From positions 1 to 64,000 of the forward strand of contig JAVEYG010000001.1 in the NCBI GenBank assembly GCA_034003625.1: a stretch of DNA of 64,000 nucleotides, in the 5' to 3' direction. Below, piece after piece: positions 1 through 9,302 of the stretch. Below the pieces are notes generated by a model. That model ran no database searches, was not told where the DNA came from, and saw nothing but the letters and a program-made list of their open reading frames with translations. The stretch is from GWE2-42-39 sp034003625 (lineage in GTDB: Bacteria > Bacteroidota > Bacteroidia > Bacteroidales > Prolixibacteraceae). Numbering within the stretch: position 1 is the first letter of the stretch; the number at the start of each line of letters is the position of its first letter. The translations under genes and the position numbers were made by a program.

Positions 1-125
1 TCTTTTAGTTATTTGGCTTATGCCATAACTAAATTACAAATCCTCTTTTGAAATGGTATCGTTCGCACCGCTCCCAATTTTCATTCTCTTGGGGGTCTTT
101 TTTTTGTCATGTGGGTTTCATTTTT

Positions 126-791
126 TCAAATATTCAGGTACCTCATAAACTGTTCAAAACGGTCGTCGTACAATTCACCCAGCATCGATTCATCCATATA
201 AACAGCCTTTATGTTGTAATCATAGCGCACAAAGGTCTGAATAATACGTGACAAATCAATAACATTTGTTTTCAAGGTGACAGTCATTTGTTTCGAATCG
301 CCCGGCTTTTTCACATAAAGGCTCAGGATTTTGGCATCGTTCCCTTCTACGATTTGCGTTATTTGCGATAACGAATAATCAATCGGGTTCAGTTCCAGTT
401 CGATCACTCCTCCGGGTTCGTTCACCGCAACAAGGCTGGCAAATTCCTTCGCCAGGTCGAATGCAGTTACCACCCCCCTGTATTCTTTGTGCAAATCGAG
501 TATTGGCACCACGCTCAGCTTATATTCATAAATAAAAGAAACAACCTGATAAATATGCTGATTGGTAAAAACATGAGGAGTCTGCAATTTATCACGCATT
601 TCACTCATTTCTTTATCAAAGAGGTTCAGGTCGTAAATCATTTTGTCTGAAACCATTCCGTAATAACGGCGCTCTTCCACAACCGGCAGATGCGAAATCC
701 GAAAAACATCCATCCAGTTCAGGGCCTTTTGCCCGGTATCCGCCCAACGCAACGACGGTACAACTTCCGATATGAGGTTCTCTGCAATCAA
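126..791 (-). CDS. CBS-domain protein with C-terminal ACT-like region
   Basis: A 221-residue soluble protein. Residues 1-120 look like a pair of CBS modules, with the typical phrases ISHLPVVEE and LSVVPILD where an adenosine ligand would sit. Residues 130-215 have an ACT-like pattern (ELNPIDYSLSQI, then VTLKTN). CBS plus ACT proteins sense nucleotides or small metabolites; the ligand cannot be read from the sequence. The start is a TTG preceded by an AGGAG Shine-Dalgarno-like stretch about nine bases upstream, which is uncommon in this phylum and supports this start. It diverges from pdxJ. The 125 bases to its left show nothing I can support. Confidence 0.8.
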   Translation of the reverse strand: MIAENLISEVVPSLRWADTGQKALNWMDVFRISHLPVVEERRYYGMVSDKMIYDLNLFDKEMSEMRDKLQTPHVFTNQHIYQVVSFIYEYKLSVVPILDLHKEYRGVVTAFDLAKEFASLVAVNEPGGVIELELNPIDYSLSQITQIVEGNDAKILSLYVKKPGDSKQMTVTLKTNVIDLSRIIQTFVRYDYNIKAVYMDESMLGELYDDRFEQFMRYLNI

Positions 792-856
792 AACTTATTT
801 CTCCTGATGTATAAATTCAATTCAATATTGTAACTTGCAGGCCTAAATTTTCATAT

Positions 857-1570
857 ATGACCAGACTAAGTGTAAATATAAACAAAATAGCAACATTACG
901 AAACGCACGCGGAGGGAATATCCCTAATGTTCTGGAAGCCGCCATCAACTGTCAGAAATTTGGCGCACAGGGAATTACAATACACCCAAGGCCCGACGAA
1001 AGACATATTACACGGAAAGATGTTTATGATATAAAGCCGCATATCGTCACAGAATTTAATATTGAAGGCTATCCTGATGAAAATTTCATCCGGCTGGTTA
1101 CCGATGTAAAACCCGATCAGGTAACGCTGGTCCCCGACGATCCTTCTCAGCTGACCTCCGACCACGGCTGGGATACAATCAGGCATAAGTCGTTTTTGCA
1201 GGAAACCATTGCCCGTTTTCAGGAAGCAGGTATCCGTACGTCCATTTTTGTCGATCCCGACCTGAAAATGGTAGAAGGCGCCAAAGCAACCGGGACCAAC
1301 CGTATCGAGTTATATACCGAACCGTATGCTACCCTCTATCCTGTTAACCCGGAGAAAGCCGTCGCACCCTTTGTTGAGGCGGCCAGGCTGGCCCACACAC
1401 TGGGTATAGGCATCAATGCAGGCCACGACCTGAGCCTTAAGAACCTGAGTTTCCTGTGCGACCGGATTCCTTATATCGAAGAAGTTTCGATTGGCCATGC
1501 GTTGATTGCCGATGCACTTTACTTAGGGCTGAAAAATACCATACAGGAATATCTTTCCTGCATCGGATAA
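857..1570 (+). CDS. pdxJ: Pyridoxine 5'-phosphate synthase
   Basis: Cytoplasmic TIM-barrel enzyme condensing 1-deoxy-D-xylulose 5-phosphate with 3-amino-2-oxopropyl phosphate to give pyridoxine 5'-phosphate, the last step of DXP-dependent vitamin B6 synthesis. The 237-residue length is normal. The family landmarks are present: LSVNINKIATLRNARGG at the N-terminus, the active-site phrase ITIHPRPDERHI, VTLVPD, and GINAGHDLSLKNL near the C-terminus with a catalytic His. It is followed after 4 bases by an esterase gene, so the two are probably co-transcribed. Confidence 0.95.
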   Translation: MTRLSVNINKIATLRNARGGNIPNVLEAAINCQKFGAQGITIHPRPDERHITRKDVYDIKPHIVTEFNIEGYPDENFIRLVTDVKPDQVTLVPDDPSQLTSDHGWDTIRHKSFLQETIARFQEAGIRTSIFVDPDLKMVEGAKATGTNRIELYTEPYATLYPVNPEKAVAPFVEAARLAHTLGIGINAGHDLSLKNLSFLCDRIPYIEEVSIGHALIADALYLGLKNTIQEYLSCIG

Positions 1571-1574
1571 ACAG

Positions 1575-2378
1575 ATGGAACTTTTTTTCAGACAGGAAGG
1601 AGAAGGTTTTCCTCTGGTAATTGTTCATGGATTATACGGATCGTCCGACAACTGGCTCACCATCGGAAAAAAATTGTCGGCGCGTTTCCGGGTTTACATG
1701 ATAGACCAGCGCAACCACGGGCAATCGCCCCACTCGGAAGAACATTCGTATGAACGGATGAAGGAAGACCTGGCTGAATTTTTCCACTGCCAAAACATAA
1801 AAAAAGCAATTGTGCTGGGACACAGCATGGGTGGAAAAACGGCCATGCTTTTTGCCGCCGACTATCCTGAGAAAGTTAAAAAACTGATCGTGGCCGATAT
1901 TGTCCCGAAAGATTATTTTCAGATGAAAGATGAAAGCCAGTACCATCTGCACAACAATATATTGTTGGCCATGCAGGAAATCGACCTGACGCAAGTCGCT
2001 TCGCGTTCCGAAGTTGGCGACAGGCTGCTGGAAAAAATTGACAACCGGCACATTGTCCAGTTTTTGTTGAAAAACCTCCATCGCAATAAAAAAACGCACC
2101 AATTTGAATGGCGCCTGAACGTAAAAGCCTTGTACGAAAACCTCGATGAAATAATAAAAGGAGTAAACGAACGCTGGTTTGCCGACCGTTTCCCAATCTT
2201 TAATTATCCGGTTTTGTTTATTAAGGGAGGAAATTCAAATTATATTTTAGAAGAAGATAGTTCGACCATCCACACCATTTATCCTGATGCCCGGATTATT
2301 ACCATTCCCGGAGCTGGCCACTGGCTGCATGCCGAACAACCGGAACTATTTCTGAAGGCAATCGAAGATTTTGTGTAG
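1575..2378 (+). CDS. Alpha/beta-fold esterase (YbfF-like)
   Basis: A 267-residue cytoplasmic alpha/beta hydrolase. Visible features are the oxyanion-loop phrase VHGLYGSSDNW (residues 18-28), DQRNHGQS, the nucleophile elbow GHSMGG with Ser84, and the catalytic His in GAGHWLH at about residue 249. This pattern matches the YbfF/ABHD11 type of esterase. The physiological substrate is unknown. It starts 4 bases after pdxJ and ends 16 bases before the convergent LacI gene. Confidence 0.85.
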   Translation: MELFFRQEGEGFPLVIVHGLYGSSDNWLTIGKKLSARFRVYMIDQRNHGQSPHSEEHSYERMKEDLAEFFHCQNIKKAIVLGHSMGGKTAMLFAADYPEKVKKLIVADIVPKDYFQMKDESQYHLHNNILLAMQEIDLTQVASRSEVGDRLLEKIDNRHIVQFLLKNLHRNKKTHQFEWRLNVKALYENLDEIIKGVNERWFADRFPIFNYPVLFIKGGNSNYILEEDSSTIHTIYPDARIITIPGAGHWLHAEQPELFLKAIEDFV

Positions 2379-2394
2379 ATGTGACTACAAAAAT

Positions 2395-3423
2395 TTACCG
2401 CTTCACAAACGACGATTCGCGGATGATGAGTTCGGTAGGCATGGTTACCGTCTCAAAATGTCCATCCCTTTGTTTCTTTTCAATTTGGCCGATCAGCATT
2501 TGTGCAGCCTTTTGTCCCATTTCAAAACCCGGCTGCTTAATAGTTGATATTGAAGGGGTGACCACCTCCGAGAATGGCTCGTTGCTAAAACCCACAATCG
2601 CAATATCTTCCGGAACTTTTATGCCCACTTCTTTAAAATGCAAAATCGCGCTCAAGGCCGTAGTATCGTTTCCGCAGAAAATGGCATCGGGCCTATTTTT
2701 CAGTTTCAAGAGTTGCTGAACAGCCATCAGCCCATCGGCGCGTGTCAGGTTATTCACTATGATCAATTCTTCGTCAACCTCCAGATGATGATCGACAAGA
2801 GCTTGTTTGTACCCACGTTTCCGGTCACTGTATGTAATCAGGTTCAGCGGGCCGGTAAGATGCGCGATACGTTTACAGCCTTGCTCAATCAAATGTTTGG
2901 TTACCTTGTAACCTCCGTTAAAATCATCGACCACTACCCGGTCGGCTTCAATTTCGCGGACAATCCGGTCGAAAAACACAAGCGGTATTTTCTTTCCCGA
3001 GAATAATTTCAGGTGGTCAAAAGTCGTGGATTTCATCGCAATCGAAATGATCAGGCCATCCACCCGGTTTACAAACATCGAATGCACGATCCGCTGTTCC
3101 TTCTCCCCGTCGTCGTTCGACTGCGAGATTACCACATTGTAACCCGCTGCAAAAGCCACATCTTCCACCCCGCTAATCACCGAGGAAAAAAAATGCCGGT
3201 TAATCAACGGCACTACAATCCCGATCGTGTTGCTTTTCCGGTTTCGCAGGTTCGAGGCAATGATGTTGGGCTGGTAGCCCAATTCCAATGCCGCTGCTTT
3301 GATTTTTTCCCGCGTTTTCTGGCTAATCCTCGGATTATCGTTCAAAGCACGCGAAACAGTCGATGCGGATATATTTAATTTTCTTGCAAGATCGTGTATT
3401 GTTGGTTCTGCCTTACTACTCAT
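2395..3423 (-). CDS. LacI-family transcriptional regulator
   Basis: DNA-binding regulator with an N-terminal HTH (PTIHDLARKLNISASTVSRALNDNPRISQKTREKI) written here only as its known LacI form: HDLARKLNIS, then TVSRALND, then the hinge helix phrase ALELGYQPN. A periplasmic-binding-like sensor domain follows, with DGLIISIA, PLVFFDR, GCKRIAHLTGP and PDAIFCGND. I chose the ATG before SSKAEPTIHD; a longer reading adds 20 residues unlike any LacI N-terminus. It diverges from GH88-kduI-kduD, and a long palindrome lies in the shared intergenic region, so it very likely controls the uronate operon and possibly itself. The inducer is not visible. Confidence 0.93.
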   Translation of the reverse strand: MSSKAEPTIHDLARKLNISASTVSRALNDNPRISQKTREKIKAAALELGYQPNIIASNLRNRKSNTIGIVVPLINRHFFSSVISGVEDVAFAAGYNVVISQSNDDGEKEQRIVHSMFVNRVDGLIISIAMKSTTFDHLKLFSGKKIPLVFFDRIVREIEADRVVVDDFNGGYKVTKHLIEQGCKRIAHLTGPLNLITYSDRKRGYKQALVDHHLEVDEELIIVNNLTRADGLMAVQQLLKLKNRPDAIFCGNDTTALSAILHFKEVGIKVPEDIAIVGFSNEPFSEVVTPSISTIKQPGFEMGQKAAQMLIGQIEKKQRDGHFETVTMPTELIIRESSFVKR

Positions 3424-3486
3424 TTTTAAAAGAATATTTAAAACGAATATGCAAAGATGGAAAAAATATTTGCATTCAGGCATAAA

Positions 3487-3526
3487 TCAAAATGAAAAAT
3501 GCAATCGATTGCATTTTTCATTTTGA
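3487..3526. promoter_or_regulatory. 40-bp perfect palindromic operator for the LacI regulator
   Basis: Bases 3487-3526 form a perfect 20+20 bp palindrome centred on GCAATCGATTGC between positions 3506 and 3507. A central CG flanked by AT-rich arms is typical of LacI-family operators. It lies between the divergent LacI gene and the GH88 operon, and overlaps the predicted -33 region of the latter, which suggests repression by steric block. The perfect symmetry is far longer than one LacI dimer needs. Confidence 0.75.
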
Positions 3527-3539
3527 ATGAATATATTTG
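3509..3539 (+). promoter_or_regulatory. Bacteroidota-type promoter of the GH88-kdu operon
   Basis: TATATTTG at 3532-3539 matches the TAnnTTTG -7 box. A TTGC at 3509-3512, 19 bases upstream, is a partial -33 box and lies inside the operator palindrome. The ATG of the first gene follows 42 bases downstream. Confidence 0.6.
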
Positions 3540-3581
3540 CAGAAGAATATTCAAAAACCATAATTAAATAATTTCTGATCT

Positions 3582-4739
3582 ATGAGAAAAACAATTTTAT
3601 TATTTTCCGTTGCCGCCTTACTGGTTGCCTGTAACCCGCCCAAATTTGAAATAACCAGCGAATTTTATTCAAAACTTTCCGACCAGTTGAATTATCTTGT
3701 TGAGCAAACCCCTGATTCGCTGAAAGTACCCCGTACCTATTCCAAAGAAACGGGATACAAGTTGGTTGGGTTCAGAGACTGGACCTGTGGGTTCCCTGCT
3801 GGCTCATACTGGTACATGTACGAGCTTACCGGCGACGAAAACTGGAAAAAACAGGCCATCGAAAATACATTGAAACTCGACGGCGTACAATACCTTACCA
3901 GTACACACGACTTAGGCTTCATGGTATTTTGCAGTTACGGAAATGCGTATCGCATTACCGGCGACACACTTTATAAAAATGCCATTCTTCAGGCATCTGA
4001 ATCGCTGATCACCCGGTTTAACCCAACAGTTGGCTGCATCCGGTCGTGGGATCATGGAAAATGGCAGTTCCCGGTAATTATCGACAACATGATGAACCTT
4101 GAAATGTTGTTCTGGGCATCAAAAGAAACCGGTGACCCTAAATACCGCGACATTGCAATCACTCATGCAAACACCACTTTGGAGAACCATTTTCGCGACG
4201 ACATGAGCTCGTACCATGTGGTCAGCTACGACACAATTACCGGCCAGCCTATTGAAAAACACACCCACCAGGGGCTGAACCACGACTCGTCGTGGGGACG
4301 CGGACAAGCCTGGGGTTTGTACGGTTACACGCTCACCTATCGCGAAACCGGCGATGCCAAATATTTAGAAGCTGCTGAAAAAATTGCAGCACATATCCTC
4401 GCCAATTTACCCAAAGACATGGTTTCGTACTGGGATTTCAACGACCCGAAAATCCCCGACGCTTACCGCGACGCCTCGGCAGCTGCAATTACCGCTTCAG
4501 CATTTTATGAACTCAGTAAATACACCAACAACAAATACCTGAAAGCTGCTGAAAAGATCGTGGCCAGCCTGTCATCCGACAAGTACCTTGCTGCACCGCA
4601 AACCAACGGCGGGTTCCTTCTGAAACATAGCGTCGGCCACTTGCCCGGCAATTCAGAAATTGACGTACCGCTCAACTATGCCGATTACTATTACATAGAA
4701 GCGTTGAAACGCAAAAGAGATTTCACTACTCAGCAATAA
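3582..4739 (+). CDS. Unsaturated glucuronyl hydrolase, GH88 family lipoprotein
   Basis: Hydrolyses the delta-4,5-unsaturated uronic acid left at oligosaccharide ends by polysaccharide lyases, releasing a product that becomes 5-keto-4-deoxyuronate. The 385-residue protein has a lipoprotein signal with Cys17 in the phrase LLVACNPP, so it is anchored in the cell envelope. The (alpha/alpha)6-barrel family landmarks include FRDWTCGFPAGSYWYMYEL, STHDLGF with Asp110, IDNMMNLE with Asp168, and HDSSWGRGQAWGLYG. The two Asp residues match the catalytic pair described for GH88. It is the first gene of an operon with kduI, kduD and a DUF4861 gene, which supplies the downstream catabolic steps. Confidence 0.92.
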   Translation: MRKTILLFSVAALLVACNPPKFEITSEFYSKLSDQLNYLVEQTPDSLKVPRTYSKETGYKLVGFRDWTCGFPAGSYWYMYELTGDENWKKQAIENTLKLDGVQYLTSTHDLGFMVFCSYGNAYRITGDTLYKNAILQASESLITRFNPTVGCIRSWDHGKWQFPVIIDNMMNLEMLFWASKETGDPKYRDIAITHANTTLENHFRDDMSSYHVVSYDTITGQPIEKHTHQGLNHDSSWGRGQAWGLYGYTLTYRETGDAKYLEAAEKIAAHILANLPKDMVSYWDFNDPKIPDAYRDASAAAITASAFYELSKYTNNKYLKAAEKIVASLSSDKYLAAPQTNGGFLLKHSVGHLPGNSEIDVPLNYADYYYIEALKRKRDFTTQQ

Positions 4740-4756
4740 CAAAATCAATATAAAAA

Positions 4757-5599
4757 ATGGCTACTATTTTTGAAGAACGGTTTGCTTATCATCCCGACGA
4801 TTTTAAGCATTACGACACCGAAAGAATCAGAAAAGAATTTTTGGTCGAAAAAATAATGGACCCCGGCAAAATCCGGCTCGTTTACTCCCACATCGAACGC
4901 TATATTGTAGGTGGTATTGTTCCACTGGAACAAGCACTTGCACTGGAACCAATCGACCCGCTGAAAGCCGAATTTTTCTGCCAGCGCAGGGAAATCGGGA
5001 TCATCAATGTAGGCGGAAACGGCACAATCACCGTTGACGGCATTGATTACAAATTAGAATACAAAGATGCGCTGTACATCGGGAAAGGCAGTAAAGAAGT
5101 TGTTTTCAAATCAGACGACTCGTCCCAACCTGCCCGTTTTTATCTGAACTCGGCGCCGGCACACAAAGAGTTCCCGGTAAAACATGTTACACTCAAGCAA
5201 GCCAACGTGCTTCACGCCGGAAGTCCGGAAACATCCAACGAACGGAACATCAACCAGTTGCTCATCAACAAAGTAGTTGAAACCTGCCAATTACAGATGG
5301 GGATGACCGAACTAAAAACCGGCAGTGTATGGAACACCATGCCGGCACATATCCATGCCCGACGAAACGAAGTTTATTTCTATTTTGAAGTACCAAAAGG
5401 ACAGGCCATCTGCCATTTCATGGGACAACCACAGGAAACACGCCACATTTGGATGGGCAACGAGCAGGCGGTTATTTCACCGGAATGGTCGATACACTCG
5501 GCAGCCGGCACCAGCAATTACAACTTCATCTGGGGCATGGCAGGCGAAAACCTCGACTATACCGACATGGATGTAATACAGCCAGACCAGTTGAAGTAA
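4757..5599 (+). CDS. kduI: 4-deoxy-L-threo-5-hexulose uronate ketol-isomerase
   Basis: Cupin isomerase converting 5-keto-4-deoxyuronate to 3-deoxy-D-glycero-2,5-hexodiulosonate. The length of 280 residues is standard. The metal ligands are visible as His198 and His200 (PAHIHARRNE), Glu205 and His247 (EWSIHS), each offset by two from the E. coli enzyme. It starts 17 bases after the GH88 gene, whose product it takes over. Downstream, 186 bases separate it from kduD; this gap holds only a short direct duplication of the phrase ACTGCGACT. Confidence 0.95.
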   Translation: MATIFEERFAYHPDDFKHYDTERIRKEFLVEKIMDPGKIRLVYSHIERYIVGGIVPLEQALALEPIDPLKAEFFCQRREIGIINVGGNGTITVDGIDYKLEYKDALYIGKGSKEVVFKSDDSSQPARFYLNSAPAHKEFPVKHVTLKQANVLHAGSPETSNERNINQLLINKVVETCQLQMGMTELKTGSVWNTMPAHIHARRNEVYFYFEVPKGQAICHFMGQPQETRHIWMGNEQAVISPEWSIHSAAGTSNYNFIWGMAGENLDYTDMDVIQPDQLK

Positions 5600-5785
5600 A
5601 CGATGCCGGATACTTGATGCAGGATGAGGATAAATTTGAAGTTTGGATACTACTCATAACCCGCATCTCGTACTTCAGTACTTCACTGAATACTGCGACT
5701 GAAAACTGCGACTATTTTTGGATATTGGAATTTGAATACTGAGTAATAGATATTCATAATTGAAAAAAAATAAGATCATAAAAAA

Positions 5786-6586
5786 ATGAACGAATTATTT
5801 GATTTAAGCGGGAAAGTGGCGCTGATTACCGGAGGGACTCATGGCATCGGAATGGCCATTGGCAAAACGCTGGGAAAAGCAGGAGCCAAAATCTGTGTGA
5901 ACGACCTTTCGCAGGAGAAATTGGATGCCTGCAAAGCGGAATATGCAAAAGAAGGCATCGATGTGTTTACTGTTATTTTCGATGTAACCAACGAAACCGA
6001 TGTCAACAGGGGCATTTCCATTATTGAAAAAGAAGTCGGACCGGTTGATATTCTGGTGAACAATGCCGGAATTATCAAGCGCATCCCGATCCTCGACATG
6101 CCCATTGCCGATTTCAAACAAGTGATCGAGGTTGACTTGGTTGCACCGCTAATTGTAGGCAAACGGGTAGCCCCGAAAATGATCGAAAAACGCGCCGGAA
6201 AAATTATCAACATGTGTTCGATGATGAGCGTTTACGGACGCAACTCCGTATCAGCTTATGCTTCGGCCAAAGGTGGGCTGAAATTGTTGACAGCCAATAT
6301 GTGCTGCGAATGGGCAAAATACAATATTCAGATCAACGGGATCGGGCCAGGATATATTGCCACTTCGCAAACGGCGGCCATCCGCGAGGGCAACCACCCG
6401 TTCAACGACTTAGTGATGACCCGAACACCTGCCGGTCGCTGGGGAGAACCCGAAGACGTAGGCAATGCAGCGCTTTTCCTGGCATCGAAAGCCAGCGACT
6501 TTGTAAACGGCCACGTACTGTATGTTGATGGCGGTATTCTTGCCAATTTCGGCTACGTAAAAGGTGAAAACGAAATACCCGAATAG
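5786..6586 (+). CDS. kduD: 2-dehydro-3-deoxy-D-gluconate 5-dehydrogenase
   Basis: Short-chain dehydrogenase reducing 3-deoxy-D-glycero-2,5-hexodiulosonate to 2-keto-3-deoxygluconate with NAD(P)H. The Rossmann motif GGTHGIG is at residues 16-22, NNAG at about 92-95, and the catalytic Tyr158-x3-Lys162 lies in YASAKGG. At 266 residues it is slightly longer than the usual ~253. It follows kduI. The next enzymes (KDG kinase and aldolase) are not in this window. Confidence 0.9.
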   Translation: MNELFDLSGKVALITGGTHGIGMAIGKTLGKAGAKICVNDLSQEKLDACKAEYAKEGIDVFTVIFDVTNETDVNRGISIIEKEVGPVDILVNNAGIIKRIPILDMPIADFKQVIEVDLVAPLIVGKRVAPKMIEKRAGKIINMCSMMSVYGRNSVSAYASAKGGLKLLTANMCCEWAKYNIQINGIGPGYIATSQTAAIREGNHPFNDLVMTRTPAGRWGEPEDVGNAALFLASKASDFVNGHVLYVDGGILANFGYVKGENEIPE

Positions 6587-6588
6587 CC

Positions 6589-7866
6589 ATGAAATTGCAA
6601 TTTTTTAGTTTAATCGCCCTTTCCCTGTTGCTTTTTCAGACCTGCAAACAGGAAGCCCGTTTAGTTCTCGAAAACCCGCTTTCGTCGGAACGGATGGATG
6701 AAACTCTTATCTTCTCGCGTACCGACATAGAAAAAATAACAGGCCCGATTGCCGAAAACCTCGCCCCCGTGGTAAAAAGAGCCAATGCTTTGGTTCCCTC
6801 GCAGGCAGACGACATGAATGGCGACGGGCAATGGGACGAATTGGTTTTCACGATCGATTTTCAGGCTTCAGAAAAAATTGAACTGAACATTGAACTGGTT
6901 CCTGTGGATGAATATCCGGAATTTGAAAAACGCACCAACCTCCGGCTCGGATTGCCCGACGGAAACGGAGGATGGAAAGAAGTCGACCATGCCGAAGCCC
7001 CTGCCGGGTTGGCCGGTTTTCCGACCATCCCGCAAGGCGAAGGCGTAAACTGGGAAAACGACAAATTCGGGTTCCGCACCTACTTCGATTGCCGCAATGT
7101 AAAAGATCTGTATGGGAAATTACAACCCGGGTTGATCATCGACAAAGTGCATACTCCAGAAATGGGCAGTTACCACGACCTGGCCGACTGGGGGATGGAT
7201 GTGCTCCATTGCGGAAGTTCGCTCGGAGCAGGCGGTCTGGCCATGCTGGAAAACGATTCACTGTACCGGCTGGGTTCTACCGAAGTGTACGAATATCAGA
7301 AAATAGCGGAAGGCCCGGTGCGCTCGGTTTTCGAACTGCGTTATAAAGGATGGGACGTGGCCGGACAAAAATTGGATGCAGTTGAGCATATTTCCATCTA
7401 TCCCGGAAAATACTGGTTCCAGAGCGATGTGACCGTCGGCGGCTTTGAGGGCGAAAAACAGCTTGTTACCGGAATCGTAACCAGTCTGCTGAAAAACGGC
7501 CCCTACCAATTTGAGGCCAATGCCGGTTACCAGGCCATTGCCACCCTCGACGCCCAATCGCTCAACAACGACGAATTAGGGATGGCAGTACTGTTGAAAA
7601 AAGACGAGGTAACAAAAATTGCCCGTACAACCAACATCAATTTTTTCAAGTTAGGATACGAAACAGTTCCGGAAAAGAATTTCAGTCATGTAATTTCTGA
7701 AACGTATTACGTGGCGCAGAAAATTAAAAACGATGTTCCGGCGCGGCATTATTTTTACGCAGTTTGGGGGCTCGAAAACCCAAAATGGAAAGACATCGAG
7801 AACCTGAAACAGTACATGGCCGAAGAAGCTGACAAACTAAGCCAGCCAATTATTATTTCAAAATAA
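6589..7866 (+). CDS. DUF4861-family lipoprotein
   Basis: A 425-residue exported protein with a lipobox-like end of the signal peptide (LLFQTC, Cys19). The body has an acidic, calcium-site-like phrase ADDMNGDGQWDE and a large beta-rich domain typical of DUF4861, a family recurrent in uronic-acid polysaccharide loci. The reaction is unknown; a role in binding or processing uronate oligosaccharides is inferred from location only. It starts two bases after the kduD stop, so it is translationally linked, and is followed by a terminator-like hairpin that ends the operon. Confidence 0.75.
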   Translation: MKLQFFSLIALSLLLFQTCKQEARLVLENPLSSERMDETLIFSRTDIEKITGPIAENLAPVVKRANALVPSQADDMNGDGQWDELVFTIDFQASEKIELNIELVPVDEYPEFEKRTNLRLGLPDGNGGWKEVDHAEAPAGLAGFPTIPQGEGVNWENDKFGFRTYFDCRNVKDLYGKLQPGLIIDKVHTPEMGSYHDLADWGMDVLHCGSSLGAGGLAMLENDSLYRLGSTEVYEYQKIAEGPVRSVFELRYKGWDVAGQKLDAVEHISIYPGKYWFQSDVTVGGFEGEKQLVTGIVTSLLKNGPYQFEANAGYQAIATLDAQSLNNDELGMAVLLKKDEVTKIARTTNINFFKLGYETVPEKNFSHVISETYYVAQKIKNDVPARHYFYAVWGLENPKWKDIENLKQYMAEEADKLSQPIIISK

Positions 7867-7895
7867 CATTCAACCGGAAGGGAATCAAAATAACT

Positions 7896-7970
7896 GAAGG
7901 CTGTTCGAAAAGCAGATGGGCATCTCTACAGATGTTCAACCAATATTTCGGACAGTCTTCTTTTTTATTT
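7896..7970 (+). terminator. Terminator after the kdu operon
   Basis: GAAGGCTGTTCGAAA at 7896-7910 pairs, with two G-T pairs, with TTTCGGACAGTCTTC at 7946-7960. A run of Ts follows. The same stem type recurs after susD at 44854-44916, suggesting a standard terminator design in this genome. Confidence 0.7.
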
Positions 7971-8066
7971 TAATTCACGTCCGCAGTGGGTCCTGGATTC
8001 TAAATATTGTTCCTTTATTCCTGAAGCTTTTCTTATATTTAGCCATTATTTTCAAAAAAATTCTGC

Positions 8067-9299
8067 ATGGCCCTGAATTATATCTGGATTTTTTTCTTTC
8101 TCACAGCTTTTGTGGTCGCACTGTTAAAACTCATATTTCAGGGCAATACAGGCATTTTCCCGGATATGATTAACTCGACATTTGAGATGGCCAAAACCGG
8201 CTTCGAGATATCGCTGGGTCTTACAGGGGTACTGACCCTCTGGATGGGAATCATGAAAATCGGTGAAAAAGGAGGAGTCGTCAATATTTTTTCAAAATTG
8301 ATTGGCCCGTTTTTCAATAAACTTTTCCCTGAATTGGGTAAAAACCATCCGGCATACGGCTCTATTATCCTGAACATTGCCGCCAACATGTTGAACTTAG
8401 ACAATGCTGCTACGCCTGTGGGCTTAAAAGCAATGAACGAAATGCAGGAAACCAACCCGGTAAAAGATACAGCCTCAAACGCACAAATTATGTTCCTGGT
8501 ATTGAATACATCAGGACTAACTTTATTGCCAGTCAGCATCATGGTATACCGGTCACAACTGGGGGCCGCCAATCCTTCCGACATTTTTATTCCCATTATG
8601 CTGGCTACATTCTTTTCGACTATGGCTGGATTGATTTCTGTTGCCTGGTACCAAAAAATCAATCTTCTTGATAAAACAATACTTGCCTACTTAGGGGGAC
8701 TGACTGCTTTTGTAGCTGCTCTTATCTGGCTTTTCTCCGGAATGGAAAAAGAACAGATCACCACCATTTCAAACGTTGCCGGGAACCTGATCCTGTTCTT
8801 AGTCATCATCTCTTTTATACTGCTTGGCGTACGCAAAAGAGTGAACGTCTACGAAACATTTATCGAGGGTGCAATCGACGGGTTTAAAGTAGCCGTAAAG
8901 ATTATTCCATATTTGGTCGCCATATTGGTTGCCATTGGTGTTTTCAGAGCATCGGGAGCAATGGACTGGTTTATATCCGGTATCACATGGTGCTTTGATG
9001 CAGCCGGAATAAACACCGATTTTGTAGAGGCGCTGCCTACTGCCCTGATGAAACCACTCAGTGGCAGCGGGGCCCGGGGAATGATGGTAGACGCCATGAC
9101 AACTCACGGAGCCGACTCATTTGCAGGCCGGGTAGCCTGTACAGTACAGGGGGCCACCGACACGACGTTTTATATTCTGGCGGTTTACTTTGGGGCTGTG
9201 GGCATTAAAAAAACACGGTATGCGGTAACCTGCGGGCTGATTGCCGATTTCGCCGGGATTATTGCGGCAATATTAATGGCTTATCTGTTCTTTCACTAA
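8067..9299 (+). CDS. Nucleoside-recognition (Gate) membrane protein, SpmA-SpmB fusion type
   Basis: A 410-residue polytopic inner-membrane protein with two related halves, as in fused spore maturation proteins A and B. Visible phrases include GLTGVLTLWMGIMKIGEKGG, NIAANMLNLDNAATPVGLKAM in the first half and PLSGSGARGMMVDAM plus VQGATDTTFYILAVYFGAVGIKKTRYA in the second. These Gate domains are found in nucleoside transporters and related permeases, but the substrate is unknown. It lies beyond the terminator of the kdu operon, so a link to uronate uptake is only positional. It ends 3 bases before the convergent Dabb gene. Confidence 0.85.
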   Translation: MALNYIWIFFFLTAFVVALLKLIFQGNTGIFPDMINSTFEMAKTGFEISLGLTGVLTLWMGIMKIGEKGGVVNIFSKLIGPFFNKLFPELGKNHPAYGSIILNIAANMLNLDNAATPVGLKAMNEMQETNPVKDTASNAQIMFLVLNTSGLTLLPVSIMVYRSQLGAANPSDIFIPIMLATFFSTMAGLISVAWYQKINLLDKTILAYLGGLTAFVAALIWLFSGMEKEQITTISNVAGNLILFLVIISFILLGVRKRVNVYETFIEGAIDGFKVAVKIIPYLVAILVAIGVFRASGAMDWFISGITWCFDAAGINTDFVEALPTALMKPLSGSGARGMMVDAMTTHGADSFAGRVACTVQGATDTTFYILAVYFGAVGIKKTRYAVTCGLIADFAGIIAAILMAYLFFH

Positions 9300-9302
9300 A
9301 AA

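Noticed and set aside
1..125. A gene to the left of the CBS-domain gene (an NAD kinase start was considered)
   Set aside because: Short frames on the minus strand stop within a few codons and none resembles NAD kinase.
896..2196. Minus-strand open frames opposite pdxJ and the esterase gene
   Set aside because: They are antisense shadows of clearly recognised genes and have no family resemblance.
5692..5713. Tandem ACTGCGACT phrase between kduI and kduD
   Set aside because: Only two short copies; no link to structure or regulation seen.
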